42,014 bases of DNA from an uncultured Oscillospiraceae bacterium (GCA_944385765.1 CALWYL010000011.1:1-42014); one strand, 5' to 3'. Positions 15,824 through 23,296 are shown, counted from the stretch's first letter. The notes: generated by a model from the letters alone, not told the origin. Program-made: numbers and translations.

Positions 15824-16582
15824 TCAGCTCCGGCGCTGGCGGAGCATCTCGTACAGCAGCACCGCGGCGGCCGCGGAGGCGTTGAGCGAGCTCACCCGGC
15901 CCAGCAGAGGTATGCTGACCAGGAAGTCGCACTTCTCGCGCACCAGGCGGCCCAGACCGTCGCCCTCGGAGCCTATGACCAGGCAGGCGCTGCCGGTGAG
16001 GTCCGTCTCCCACATGGGGGAGCTGCCCTCGGCGGCCGTGCCGTATATCCAGACGCCGCGGCTCTTCAGCTCGTCGAGGGCGGCGGGGAGATTGGGCACG
16101 CGGGCGACGGGCAGGTGCTCCGCCGCGCCGGCGCTGGTCTTGTCCACTATGGCGGTGAGGCCCGCGCTGCGGCGGCGGGGTATAATCACGCCGTGAGCGC
16201 CGGCGCACTCCGCGCTGCGGATGATGGCGCCGAGGTTGTGCGGGTCCGAAATCTCGTCGCAGGCGACTATGAGGGGGCTCTCGCCCCGCCCGGCCGCCCG
16301 GGCGAATATGTCGTCTATCGTGCAGTAATGGGCGGCGGCGCAGACGGCCACCACGCCCTGGTGGGCCTTGGTGACGCTCATGGCGTCCAGCTTGCGGCGG
16401 TCGCACTCCACGACGGTCACCCCGCGCTCGCGCGCCCTGGCGGCCACGTAGGCCAGGCCGCGGTCGGTGTCGCCGCGGGCGATGAACACCTTGTCCAGCG
16501 CGCGGCCGGCGCGGAGCGCCTCGGTCACCGCGTTGCGCCCCTCTATGGTCTCGTTTTTAAAGCCGTCCCTCTGTTCGTCCAT
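15824..16582 (-). CDS. rlmB: 23S rRNA (guanosine-2'-O-)-methyltransferase, TrmH/SpoU family
   Basis: This SPOUT methyltransferase uses S-adenosylmethionine to 2'-O-methylate rRNA. It has an N-terminal substrate-binding domain starting 'IEGRNAVTEALRAGRALDKVF', followed by the knot domain with motif 1 'SDPHNLGAIIRSAECAGAHG', motif 2 'LVIGSEGDGLGRLV' and motif 3 'IPLLGRVSSLNASAAAAVLL'. Length (252 aa) is normal. The ribosome site is weak. RlmB is the best family fit; a paralogous TrmH with tRNA or antibiotic-resistance specificity is possible. It precedes the degenerate ATPase gene in the same direction. Confidence 0.92.
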   Translation of the reverse strand: MDEQRDGFKNETIEGRNAVTEALRAGRALDKVFIARGDTDRGLAYVAARARERGVTVVECDRRKLDAMSVTKAHQGVVAVCAAAHYCTIDDIFARAAGRGESPLIVACDEISDPHNLGAIIRSAECAGAHGVIIPRRRSAGLTAIVDKTSAGAAEHLPVARVPNLPAALDELKSRGVWIYGTAAEGSSPMWETDLTGSACLVIGSEGDGLGRLVREKCDFLVSIPLLGRVSSLNASAAAAVLLYEMLRQRRS

Positions 16583-16616
16583 GTATATCGCCGCCCCGGG
16601 GTAGATGATGATTCAT

Positions 16617-16622
16617 ATTATA
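16617..16622 (-). promoter_or_regulatory. Probable -10 element for rlmB
   Basis: The minus strand reads TATAAT 35 bases before the rlmB ATG, within an AT-rich island (16600-16680) unusual for this genome. I find no convincing -35. The remainder of 16583-16726 shows no gene. Confidence 0.45.
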
Positions 16623-16726
16623 CTACCATAACGGGGGCGAAACATAAAGAGTAAAAATCAAGGAAAAACGATATTTTTCTCCCCGCTTCGCTCTGGCAAA
16701 TGCACAAAAGGCCCGGACCGCCGCAG

Positions 16727-16758
16727 GAAAACGCCGGACGGCGGAATCCGTCCGGCGT
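16727..16758 (-). terminator. Hairpin terminator after the omega-amidase-like gene
   Basis: ACGCCGGACGG (16731-16741) and CCGTCCGGCGT (16748-16758) form a perfect 11-base stem with a six-base loop. On the minus strand it is followed by a short TTTT. It lies ten bases after the hydrolase stop. The T tract is short, so efficiency may be moderate. Confidence 0.7.
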
Positions 16759-16767
16759 GCGCGGCGC

Positions 16768-17583
16768 TCAGCGGCGCCCCAGGAAGTACATGTCCGTCCG
16801 CCGGGCGCTCATCAGCGGCAGCTGGCGGCGGACGCTCTCCACGCGGGAGAGGTCGAGCTCGACGTTGAGCGTGGTCTCCTCAGCCCCGGCGCGCTCTAGC
16901 ACCGTGCCCCAGGGGTCCACGGCGATGGAGTTGGCGTAGGAGACATAGCGGCCCTGCTCGTCGCGGGCGGGGGCGCAGCCGAGGGCGAACACCTGGCTCT
17001 CCACCGCGCGGCCGCGGAACATCAGCTCCCAGTGGGCGGGCCCGGTGGTCATATTGAAGCTGGCCGGGCAGAACACGGCCAGGGCCCCGTCGAGGGACAT
17101 TATGCGGGCCAGCTCGGGGAAGCGCATGTCGAAGCAGATGCACAGGCCCATCTTCCCGAACTCCGTGTCGAAGGTGCATATCTCGTCGCCCGGGGTGAAG
17201 GTGTCGGACTCCTTGAAGTGCTGGCCGCCGTCCACGGCGATGTCGAAGAGGTGGGTCTTGCGGCAGCGGGCCGCCTGGGCCCCGCTGCGGTCGAATACGA
17301 ACGAGGTGTTGTAGAGCCGGCCGCCGTCCTCCTCGGGGATGGAGCCGCCTATGAGCCAGATGCCGTGTTCGCGCGCACTCTCGGAGAGCATGCGCCAGGA
17401 CGGGCCTCCGGCGCACTCCTTGTTCTCTATGAACGCCCTGTTGCGGTATTCGCAGCAGAACATCTCCGGCAGCACGGCCATGTCCGCGCCGGAGGCGGCC
17501 GCGGCGGCTATCAGCTCGCGGGCGTGGGCGAGATTCCTCTCCTTCTCCTCCACCACGGACATCTGAATGAGCGAGACCTTCAT
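16768..17583 (-). CDS. Carbon-nitrogen hydrolase, omega-amidase (Nit2-like) branch of the nitrilase superfamily
   Basis: The enzyme hydrolyses C-N bonds of small amides. The Nit2 branch deamidates alpha-ketoglutaramate and alpha-ketosuccinamate, clearing side products of glutamine and asparagine transamination. The Glu-Lys-Cys triad is visible: E40 in 'AVLPEMFCC', K109 in 'CRKTHLFDIA' and C150 in 'LCICFDMRFPEL'. Other family blocks are 'IWLIGGSIPE' and 'YNTSFVFD'. At 271 residues it is complete. I chose ATG 17583 because GGGAGG lies seven bases upstream; an open frame reaching 17640 would run through the hairpin at 17588-17634. It sits downstream of the metal ATPase on the same strand. Confidence 0.93.
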   Translation of the reverse strand: MKVSLIQMSVVEEKERNLAHARELIAAAAASGADMAVLPEMFCCEYRNRAFIENKECAGGPSWRMLSESAREHGIWLIGGSIPEEDGGRLYNTSFVFDRSGAQAARCRKTHLFDIAVDGGQHFKESDTFTPGDEICTFDTEFGKMGLCICFDMRFPELARIMSLDGALAVFCPASFNMTTGPAHWELMFRGRAVESQVFALGCAPARDEQGRYVSYANSIAVDPWGTVLERAGAEETTLNVELDLSRVESVRRQLPLMSARRTDMYFLGRR

Positions 17584-17634
17584 AAAAAAACCTCCCTTGG
17601 GTGTTGAGGACATTTTACACCGCAGGGGAGGTTT
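17584..17634 (-). terminator. Terminator-like hairpin whose 3' arm contains the next gene's ribosome site
   Basis: On the minus strand AAACCTCCC (17634-17626) pairs with GGGAGGTTT (17596-17588), with an inner GGTGT/ACACC stem. The 3' arm continues into a run of seven to ten T's ending at the hydrolase ATG. It looks like a terminator for the metal ATPase gene. The GGGAGG of the right arm is also the only ribosome binding site of the hydrolase, so folding would hide it. Confidence 0.7.
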
Positions 17635-17652
17635 ATTCAAGCGGGGAGTTCG

Positions 17653-19539
17653 TCAGAGATTCTTCACGAACAGGGCGCGGACGGCGTTGAGCACGGCCAG
17701 TATCATCACGCCCACGTCGGCGAAGATGGCCAGCCACATGTTGGCCAGGCCCAGGGCCACCAGAGCGAGGCAGGCGAGCTTGACGCCGATGGCGAACACG
17801 ATGTTCTCGTAGACGATGCAGAGGCACTTGCGGGAGATGCGTATGGCCAGGGGTATCTTCAGCGGGTCGTCGTCCATCAGCACCACGTCGGCGGCCTCGA
17901 TGGCGGCGTCGGAGCCCATGGCGCCCATGGCGATGCCTATGTCCGCGCGGGAGAGCACGGGCGCGTCGTTTATGCCGTCGCCCACGAAGGCCAGCTTGGC
18001 TTTGGGGGAGTTCGACTCCAGCAGCTCCTCCACCTTGCTCACCTTGTCGCCGGGGAGCAGCTCGCAATACGCCTGGTCGATGCCCAGCGCGGCGGCGACG
18101 CCCTCGCCGACCCTGCGCGAGTCGCCGGTGAGCATGACGGTCCTGCGCACGCCGGCCGACCTCAGCTCCGCTATGGCCTGCGCCGAGTGCGGCTTCACGA
18201 CGTCGCTTATCAGGATGTGGCCGGCGTATTCCCCGTCCACGGCCATGTGTATGACGGTGCCCACGCCGTGGCACTCGATGTAGTTGACGCCCAGGGAGTC
18301 CATCAGCTTGCCGTTGCCGGCGGCCACGGAGCGGCCGTCCACCACGGCGGTGACGCCCTCCCCGCTTATCTCGCGTATGTCGGAGACGCGGCCGCCGTCT
18401 ATCTCCCGGCCGTAGGCCCGCCGCAGACTGAGGCTTATGGGGTGGGAGCTGGCGCTCTCCGCCAGGGCGGCGAACTCCACCAGCTGTTCGTCGGAATATG
18501 GGCTGTGGTGGATGCCGTTGACCTCGAACACGCCCTTCGTGAGGGTGCCGGTCTTGTCGAACACCACCGTGCGCGTGCGGCTCAGCGCCTCCAGGTAGTT
18601 GGAGCCCTTCACCAGCACGCCCGCCCGGCTGGCCCCGCCGATGCCGGCGAAGAAGCTCAGGGGGATGCTTATCACCAGCGCGCAGGGGCAGCTGGCCACC
18701 AGGAAGGTGAGCGCGCGGTAAATCCAGGTCTCCCAGCCGCCGGAGAGGCCCAGGCCCAGAATCCGCACCAGCGGCGGCACCACGGCCAGGGCCAGGGCGG
18801 CGAGGCAGACGGCCGGGGTGTAGACGCGGGCGAAGCGGGAGATGAAGGCCTCGCTCCTGGACTTGCGGCTGGAGGCGTTCTCCACCAGGTCGAGAATCTT
18901 GCTCACCGTGCTCTCGCCGAATTCCCGGGTGGTCCTTATCCTCAGCACGCCAGTCATATTGATGCAGCCGCTGATTATCTCGTCCCCCGCGCGCACCTCG
19001 CGCGGCAGGCTCTCGCCGGTGAGGGCGGCGGTGTCCAGACTGCTCTCGCCCTCCGCGACCACGCCGTCTATGGGCACCTTCTCGCCCGGCCGGACCACTA
19101 TGACGGAGCCCACCTCCACGTCGTCGGGGTCCGTCCGCTCCAGCTTGCCGTCCACCTCCAGGTTGGCGTAGTCGGGGCGGATGTCCATCAGCTGGGAGAT
19201 GCTGCGCCGGGACCTGCCCACGGCGTAGCTCTGGAACCACTCGCCTATCTGGTAAAACAGCATGACGGCGATGGCCTCGGTGTAGTCCCCGCTGCCCTCG
19301 CAGAGCGCGAGGGCTATGGCCCCCACTGTGGCCACGGCCATGAGGAAGTTCTCGTCCGTCACCTGGCGGTTCAGGATGCCCCTGCCGGCCTTTATGAGGA
19401 TGTCGTAGCCGATGAGCAGATAGGGGACCATATAACAGGCGAGGCGCGGCCAGCCGGAGACCGGGGCGAAGCTCAGCGCGGCCAGCAGCGCGGCGGATAT
19501 GAGTATCCGCGCGAGCATCTTCTTCTGCCTGCGGTTCAT
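17653..19539 (-). CDS. P1B-type heavy-metal-exporting ATPase (Zn/Cd/Pb class)
   Basis: This integral membrane pump drives metal efflux with ATP through an aspartyl-phosphate. All catalytic motifs are present (numbering from the in-frame ATG at 19548): TGES 177-180, CPC 287-289 in the transport helix, DKTGT with D331, the SSHP motif at 367-370, TGDS 474-477, and GDGIND 523-528. 'FADVGVMILAVLNAVR' and a Lys in 'NIVFAIGVK' in the last helices fit the Zn/Cd/Pb class (P1B-2). It has no N-terminal metal-binding domain; that function is in the separate gene just upstream. I prefer ATG 19539, nine bases after GGGGAG, because 19548 abuts the ribosome site. Transcription probably starts at the ArsR-type regulated promoter near 19833-19860. 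Confidence 0.96.
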   Translation of the reverse strand: MNRRQKKMLARILISAALLAALSFAPVSGWPRLACYMVPYLLIGYDILIKAGRGILNRQVTDENFLMAVATVGAIALALCEGSGDYTEAIAVMLFYQIGEWFQSYAVGRSRRSISQLMDIRPDYANLEVDGKLERTDPDDVEVGSVIVVRPGEKVPIDGVVAEGESSLDTAALTGESLPREVRAGDEIISGCINMTGVLRIRTTREFGESTVSKILDLVENASSRKSRSEAFISRFARVYTPAVCLAALALAVVPPLVRILGLGLSGGWETWIYRALTFLVASCPCALVISIPLSFFAGIGGASRAGVLVKGSNYLEALSRTRTVVFDKTGTLTKGVFEVNGIHHSPYSDEQLVEFAALAESASSHPISLSLRRAYGREIDGGRVSDIREISGEGVTAVVDGRSVAAGNGKLMDSLGVNYIECHGVGTVIHMAVDGEYAGHILISDVVKPHSAQAIAELRSAGVRRTVMLTGDSRRVGEGVAAALGIDQAYCELLPGDKVSKVEELLESNSPKAKLAFVGDGINDAPVLSRADIGIAMGAMGSDAAIEAADVVLMDDDPLKIPLAIRISRKCLCIVYENIVFAIGVKLACLALVALGLANMWLAIFADVGVMILAVLNAVRALFVKNL

Positions 19540-19556
19540 CTGCCGCATCTCCCCTC

Positions 19557-19775
19557 TCAGAGATATATCTCGCAGTCGCTCTCCACCCGCTTGCAGGCTT
19601 TGAGCACGTCCTGCATCACGGCGTCGCGGTCGGCGCCGGGCTCAAACTCGACGCTCATCTTGAGCGTCATGAAATTGACCACGCAGTCGCTAACGCCCGG
19701 GGTGGCCTTGGCGGCGAGTTCCATCTTGTTGGCGCAGTTGGCGCAGTCCACGTCTATTTTGTAGGTCTTTTTCAT
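19557..19775 (-). CDS. Stand-alone heavy-metal-associated (HMA) domain protein
   Basis: This 72-residue ferredoxin-fold metal-binding protein has the core 'KTYKIDVDCANCANKMELAA' with CANC as the Cys-x-x-Cys ligand pair, then 'TPGVSDCVVNFMTLKMSVEF'. It equals the missing N-terminal domain of the adjacent P1B ATPase and probably delivers or senses metal for it. The start at 19775 has GGGAGG nine bases upstream. The acidic residues and the 'DCAN' context resemble CadA/ZntA domains more than copper chaperones, but metal identity is not proved. It is the first gene of the efflux operon. Confidence 0.93.
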   Translation of the reverse strand: MKKTYKIDVDCANCANKMELAAKATPGVSDCVVNFMTLKMSVEFEPGADRDAVMQDVLKACKRVESDCEIYL

Positions 19776-19796
19776 GTCAGGCGGCCTCCCTTTGAG

Positions 19797-19821
19797 TTTA
19801 ATAATTAAACAATCGTTTAAT
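19797..19821. promoter_or_regulatory. ArsR/SmtB-type operator upstream of the metal efflux operon
   Basis: ATTAAAC - AATC - GTTTAAT (19804-19821) is a perfect 7-base inverted repeat, overlapped by the palindrome TTTAATAATTAAA (19797-19809). Similar AT-rich inverted repeats are the known binding sites of Zn-sensing ArsR/SmtB repressors. It lies just downstream of the efflux -10, where bound repressor would block initiation. The likely binder is the ArsR protein encoded at 20931-21299. Confidence 0.75.
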
Positions 19822-19832
19822 CGTATGCTCAG

Positions 19833-19860
19833 AGTATACCACATTCCGCGCCGGTGTCAA
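19833..19860 (-). promoter_or_regulatory. Promoter of the HMA/P1B ATPase operon
   Basis: On the minus strand TTGACA (19860-19855) and TATACT (19838-19833) are separated by 16 bases. This is a near-consensus promoter. The start point falls next to the inverted-repeat operator at 19804-19821. Confidence 0.75.
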
Positions 19861-19894
19861 GGGGGGCGGGGAAATTTATTTGCCGGGGGGAATA

Positions 19895-19922
19895 TTGACT
19901 TGGGGCGTTTTGCATGTAAAAT
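19895..19922 (+). promoter_or_regulatory. Promoter of the dehydrogenase/arsR operon
   Basis: TTGACT (19895-19900) and TAAAAT (19917-19922) are 16 bases apart. Transcription would begin near 19929. The promoter is divergent from the metal efflux promoter, about 35 bases away. I see no second copy of the ATTAAAC repeat here. Confidence 0.6.
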
Positions 19923-19928
19923 ACTATT

Positions 19929-20912
19929 ATGATCTTGATGGGAGGGAGAACTATCAAACACATTCTCATTGCACTGCCGGAGCTGAACGAGGGCCACAGG
20001 GAGAGACTGCGCGCCGCGGGCGCCGGAAACGACATCCGCTTTGTGGAGGCGAACGAGGTCGCGCCCGCCGACATAGAGTGGGCGGAAGTGATAGTGGGCA
20101 ACGTGCCCGCCCCGCTGCTGCACGAGCCCGGGAAGCTGGAGTTCTACCAGCTCTGCTCCTCCGGGGCCGACGCCTACGTGGCGGAGGGCATACTGGATCG
20201 CCGGACCATCCTGGCCACCTGCACCGGGGCCTATTCGCAGACCGTGGCGGAGCACGCGCTGGCCTCCACGCTGATGCTGCAGAAGAACCTGCACCTCTAC
20301 CGCGACGCGCAGCGCCGGCACGAGTGGACGGACATGGGCCGCGTCGGCACCATGGAGGGCGCAGTGGTGCTGGTGGTGGGCCTGGGAGAGATAGGCTGCT
20401 ACTACGCGCGCATGGCCAAGGCGCTGGGCGCGTATGTCATAGGCGTGAAGCGCCGCGCCTCGGAAAAGCCCGATTACGTGGATGAGCTCTACCTCACCGC
20501 GCAGCTCGACGAGGTGCTGGGGCGGGCGGACGTCGTGATGTCCGTGCTGCCGGGCAGCGCGGCCACCGAGCACTTCTACACGGCCGAGCGCTTCCGCGCC
20601 ATGAAGAGGAGCTGCATATTCGTCAACTGCGGGCGCGGCAACGCCGTGGCCATGGACGTGCTGGAGCAGGCCCTGCGCGGCGGGGAGATAGCCTGCGCGG
20701 CGGTGGACGTCTTTGAGATAGAGCCCCTGCCGGCGTCTTCGCCGCTCTGGGACCTGGACAACCTGCTGGTGACCCCGCACGCCTCCGGCTTCTACCACCT
20801 GCCGGCCACCGTGGAGCGGATGGTGGACATCTGCGTGAAGAACCTGGCCGCCTATCTGGCCGGCGGCGAGCTGATGAACGTGGTGGACTTCAACACCGGA
20901 TACAAGAAGTGA
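19929..20912 (+). CDS. D-2-hydroxyacid dehydrogenase (NAD-dependent), phosphoglycerate-dehydrogenase-like
   Basis: This cytosolic oxidoreductase family reduces 2-ketoacids to D-2-hydroxyacids or the reverse. The 327-residue frame has the Rossmann loop 'VVLVVGLGEIGCYYARMAKA', the catalytic Arg in 'VNCGRGNAV', Glu in 'DVFEIEPLP' and His in 'VTPHASGFY'. The exact substrate is not readable. The start is uncertain. ATGs at 19929 and 19938 fall at or just after the predicted transcription start and lack a ribosome site. The strong GGAGGGAG at 19941-19948 points to codon 19953, which is ATC; the protein sequence there (IKHILIALPEL) also looks like a natural start. The gene lies 18 bases before arsR and is probably co-transcribed with it. 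Confidence 0.9.
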   Translation: MILMGGRTIKHILIALPELNEGHRERLRAAGAGNDIRFVEANEVAPADIEWAEVIVGNVPAPLLHEPGKLEFYQLCSSGADAYVAEGILDRRTILATCTGAYSQTVAEHALASTLMLQKNLHLYRDAQRRHEWTDMGRVGTMEGAVVLVVGLGEIGCYYARMAKALGAYVIGVKRRASEKPDYVDELYLTAQLDEVLGRADVVMSVLPGSAATEHFYTAERFRAMKRSCIFVNCGRGNAVAMDVLEQALRGGEIACAAVDVFEIEPLPASSPLWDLDNLLVTPHASGFYHLPATVERMVDICVKNLAAYLAGGELMNVVDFNTGYKK

Positions 20913-20930
20913 GCGATTTTTCAAGGGGGA

Positions 20931-21299
20931 ATGGCCTTGGCCTGCCATGAGCTGCCCCACGACCACGGGCAGGAGATAGAGAAGTGTTTTGAGCGCATGC
21001 CGAGCGTGGAGGAGTTCCAGACCGCCTCCGACATCTTCAAGCAGCTGGGAGACGGCAGCAGGATACGCATTTTCTGGCTGCTGTGCCACTGCGAGGAGTG
21101 CGTGATAAACCTGTCGGCCATGGTGGAGATGAGCAGCCCGGCGGTGTCGCACCACCTGCGGCAGCTGAAGGCCGCGGGGCTGATAGTCAGCCGGCGGGAG
21201 GGCAAAGAGGTGTACTACCGCGCGGCGGACACGGAAAAGGCCCAGATGCTGCACCACATGATAGAAAAGCTGGTGGAAATCGCCTGCCCCTCGGAATAG
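20931..21299 (+). CDS. ArsR/SmtB-family metal-sensing transcriptional repressor
   Basis: This winged-helix repressor is expected to release DNA on binding metal. The HTH is 'AMVEMSSPAVSHHLRQLKAA' and the wing is 'LIVSRREGKEVYYRAAD'. Three possible metal sites are visible: an N-terminal His-rich 'CHELPHDHG', a helix-3-type Cys cluster 'LLCHCEECVINL', and an alpha-5 type site with D and H residues in 'ADTEKAQMLHHMIEKL'. This combination fits Zn/Cd sensing. At 122 residues it is normal length. It is encoded opposite to the efflux operon and probably binds 19797-19821. An AAGGGGG ribosome site and a strong terminator frame it. Confidence 0.95.
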   Translation: MALACHELPHDHGQEIEKCFERMPSVEEFQTASDIFKQLGDGSRIRIFWLLCHCEECVINLSAMVEMSSPAVSHHLRQLKAAGLIVSRREGKEVYYRAADTEKAQMLHHMIEKLVEIACPSE

Positions 21300-21319
21300 C
21301 CCGGGGAGCGGCGCGAAGT

Positions 21320-21353
21320 GCCGCGCGGCAGCGAGCCGCGCGGCGCTTTTTTT
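21320..21353 (+). terminator. Intrinsic terminator after arsR
   Basis: GCCGCGCGGC (21320-21329) pairs with GCCGCGCGGC (21335-21344) around AGCGA. A run of seven T's follows at 21347-21353. Confidence 0.92.
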
Positions 21354-21373
21354 GCCGTGCGGCTCGCTGCGCC

Positions 21374-21403
21374 TTGCCACCGGCGGGAGATGTGTGCTAC
21401 AAT
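21374..21403 (+). promoter_or_regulatory. Promoter of the tag operon
   Basis: TTGCCA (21374-21379), an 18-base spacer and TACAAT (21398-21403), with TG two bases before the -10 (extended -10). The predicted transcription start near 21410 makes an ATG there leaderless and supports the start at 21434. Confidence 0.6.
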
Positions 21404-21433
21404 TTGCGCATGGACGGGGGGAGGCGGTCACGC

Positions 21434-22018
21434 ATGGAATGGGCGGACGGAAAGCGGCGCTGCCGCTGGGCCAGGGCGCGCAACGAGCTCTATGTGGCCT
21501 ATCACGACCTGGAGTGGGGAGTGCCGGAACACGACGACCGCAGGCTCTTTGAGCTGCTGATACTGGAGGGCTTCCAGGCGGGGCTGAGCTGGGAGTGCGT
21601 GCTCATGAGGCGCGAGGGCTTCCGACAGGCCTTCGACGGCTTCGACGCGGAGCGCGTGGCGCTCTACGGCCCGGAGAAGCTCCGGCAGCTGATGGAAGAC
21701 GCGCGGATAATCCGCAACAGGCTGAAGATAGAGGCGGCGCCGGTGAACGCCCGCGCGTTTTTGGGGATACGGCGCGAGTACGGCAGCTTTGACGCCTGGC
21801 TCTGGGGACACACCGGCGGAGCGGTGGTGTATGAGCGGGGCCTGACGCGCTCGGCGCTCTCGGACGCCGTGTCGCGCGAGCTGCGGCGGCGGGGCATGAA
21901 GTTCGTGGGCAGCACGACAATCTACGCCTATCTGCAGGCTGTGGGAGTGATAAACTCGCACGAGGAGGGCTGCTTTCTGGCCCGGGAGGCGCGCGGTGGA
22001 GAGATACATAGTATTTGA
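21434..22018 (+). CDS. tag: DNA-3-methyladenine glycosylase I
   Basis: Tag excises 3-methyladenine from alkylated DNA, starting base excision repair. The protein (194 aa) shows 'RRCRWARARNELYVAYHDLEW' (zinc Cys and His), 'GVPEHDDRRLFELLILEGFQ', 'AGLSWECVLMRREGFRQAF', 'MKFVGSTTIYAYLQAVGVIN' and the C-terminal zinc ligands in 'SHEEGCF'. I chose ATG 21434, ten bases after GGGGGAGG, over ATG 21410. Its 3' end overlaps the exonuclease gene by 23 bases. It is the first gene of a five-gene operon. Confidence 0.95.
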   Translation: MEWADGKRRCRWARARNELYVAYHDLEWGVPEHDDRRLFELLILEGFQAGLSWECVLMRREGFRQAFDGFDAERVALYGPEKLRQLMEDARIIRNRLKIEAAPVNARAFLGIRREYGSFDAWLWGHTGGAVVYERGLTRSALSDAVSRELRRRGMKFVGSTTIYAYLQAVGVINSHEEGCFLAREARGGEIHSI

Positions 22019-22577
22019 CGTGGAGACGCCGAACAGCGCCAACGAGCGCATGAGCGCCATAGGCATCACCCTGGTGGACGGGCGGGAAATCTCGGGCGGG
22101 CTCTACTCCCTGGTGGACCCGGAGCAGAGGTTCGACCGCTTCAACGTGGCGCTCACCGGCATCACGCCGGAGGCGGTGCGCGGCCAGCCGGCGTTCCCGC
22201 AGCTCTGGGAGAGGATAGGCCCGCTGATGGGCAGCGGGCTGCTGGTGGCGCACAACGCGCCCTTTGACATGTCCGTGCTGGCCAAGTGCCTGCGCGGCTA
22301 CGGGATAAGGTGGCGCGAGCGGGTGGACTACATATGCACCTGCCGGCTCAGCCGGCGCGTCCTGCCCTCGCTGCCGAACCACAGGCTGGACACGCTCAGC
22401 GGCTATCTGGGGCTGGAGCTGGAGCACCACCGGGCGATGAGCGACAGCCGCGCGTGCGCGGAGATACTGCTGCACTGCCTGCGCGCCGGGGCGGAGCCGG
22501 GGGACTTCGTGCGCGGCTACGACATGCTGGGCATGCGCACGCTGCCGGCGGAAAGGGGGCGGCGCGATGGGGGCTGA
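21996..22577 (+). CDS. DEDDh-family 3'-5' exonuclease (DNA polymerase III epsilon-like)
   Basis: The 193-residue protein is a proofreading-type exonuclease domain without a polymerase. Exo I is 'YIVFDVETP' (D8, E10), Exo II is 'LLVAHNAPFDMSVL', and Exo III is 'HHRAMSDSRACAEILL', giving the D-E-D-D-H metal and catalytic set. The start is GTG 21996, inside tag. Its placement after Tag and before a MutS-like gene suggests DNA repair or RNA trimming, but the family is broad. Confidence 0.92.
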   Translation: MERYIVFDVETPNSANERMSAIGITLVDGREISGGLYSLVDPEQRFDRFNVALTGITPEAVRGQPAFPQLWERIGPLMGSGLLVAHNAPFDMSVLAKCLRGYGIRWRERVDYICTCRLSRRVLPSLPNHRLDTLSGYLGLELEHHRAMSDSRACAEILLHCLRAGAEPGDFVRGYDMLGMRTLPAERGRRDGG

Positions 22578-23283
22578 GGGGCTTTTTACCGGGCGCGGCG
22601 GGGTGATGGTGAGGGCCTGCCTGGAAGGGGAGCTGGGCGAGGTGCTCGTCTCGCCCTCCGGGCGCTCGGCCGCGGCGGCGCTGGGGGACTTCGTCTTTCT
22701 CGCCGGGGCGCCGGAGCGCGGGCTGCTGGAGCAATCCCGGGGGGACATACTGGTGCCCCTCTCCGGCGGCTGGGCGGAGGAGATAAGGGCCCTCTACGGG
22801 CCGCGCGCGGCGCAGTTCGTGCGCTTTGCCTTCGGCAGCGCGCCCGGGGCGGAGGCGGCGGCCCGGCTGAGGGAGCTGGCCGCGCCGCCGGAGGGCTTTG
22901 AGCTGCGGGAGATGGACGAGGAGCTCTGGGAGCTCTGCCGGCGGGAGGCGTGGAGCCGCGACCTGGCCGCGGAGCACTGGGGGAGCTGGGGGAATTTCAG
23001 ACGCAGGGCGCTGGGCTTCCTCGCGCTGAGGGGCGGGGAGCTGGCCGCCGGGGCTTCCAGCTATGCGGCCTGCCAGGGGGCCATAGAGGTGCAGGTGGAC
23101 ACCCGCGCGGACCTGCGCCGGCGGCATCTGGCGCGCTGCTGCGCCGCTAAGCTGGCGCTCGAGTGCGCGGAGCGGGGGCTCTACCCGGATTGGGACGCGC
23201 ACACGGCAGCCTCCGCCGCCCTGGCGGAGGGGCTGGGCTATGGCGGGAGACGGCCCTACACGGCCTTCGCCGTGGGGAGATGA
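22567..23283 (+). CDS. GNAT-family N-acetyltransferase (GNAT acetyltran subgroup)
   Basis: The 238-residue protein has a variable N-terminal half and a C-terminal GNAT fold with 'AAGASSYAACQGAIEVQVDT', 'LARCCAAKLALECAERGLYP' and 'DWDAHTAASAALAEGLGY', hallmarks of a subgroup common in Clostridia. The acetyl-CoA loop reads RRRHLA where this subgroup usually has a Gly instead of His; activity might be altered. The substrate is unknown. ATG 22567 overlaps the exonuclease stop by 11 bases. Confidence 0.87.
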   Translation: MGAEGLFTGRGGVMVRACLEGELGEVLVSPSGRSAAAALGDFVFLAGAPERGLLEQSRGDILVPLSGGWAEEIRALYGPRAAQFVRFAFGSAPGAEAAARLRELAAPPEGFELREMDEELWELCRREAWSRDLAAEHWGSWGNFRRRALGFLALRGGELAAGASSYAACQGAIEVQVDTRADLRRRHLARCCAAKLALECAERGLYPDWDAHTAASAALAEGLGYGGRRPYTAFAVGR

Positions 23284-23296
23284 GGGGGAAGAAAAC

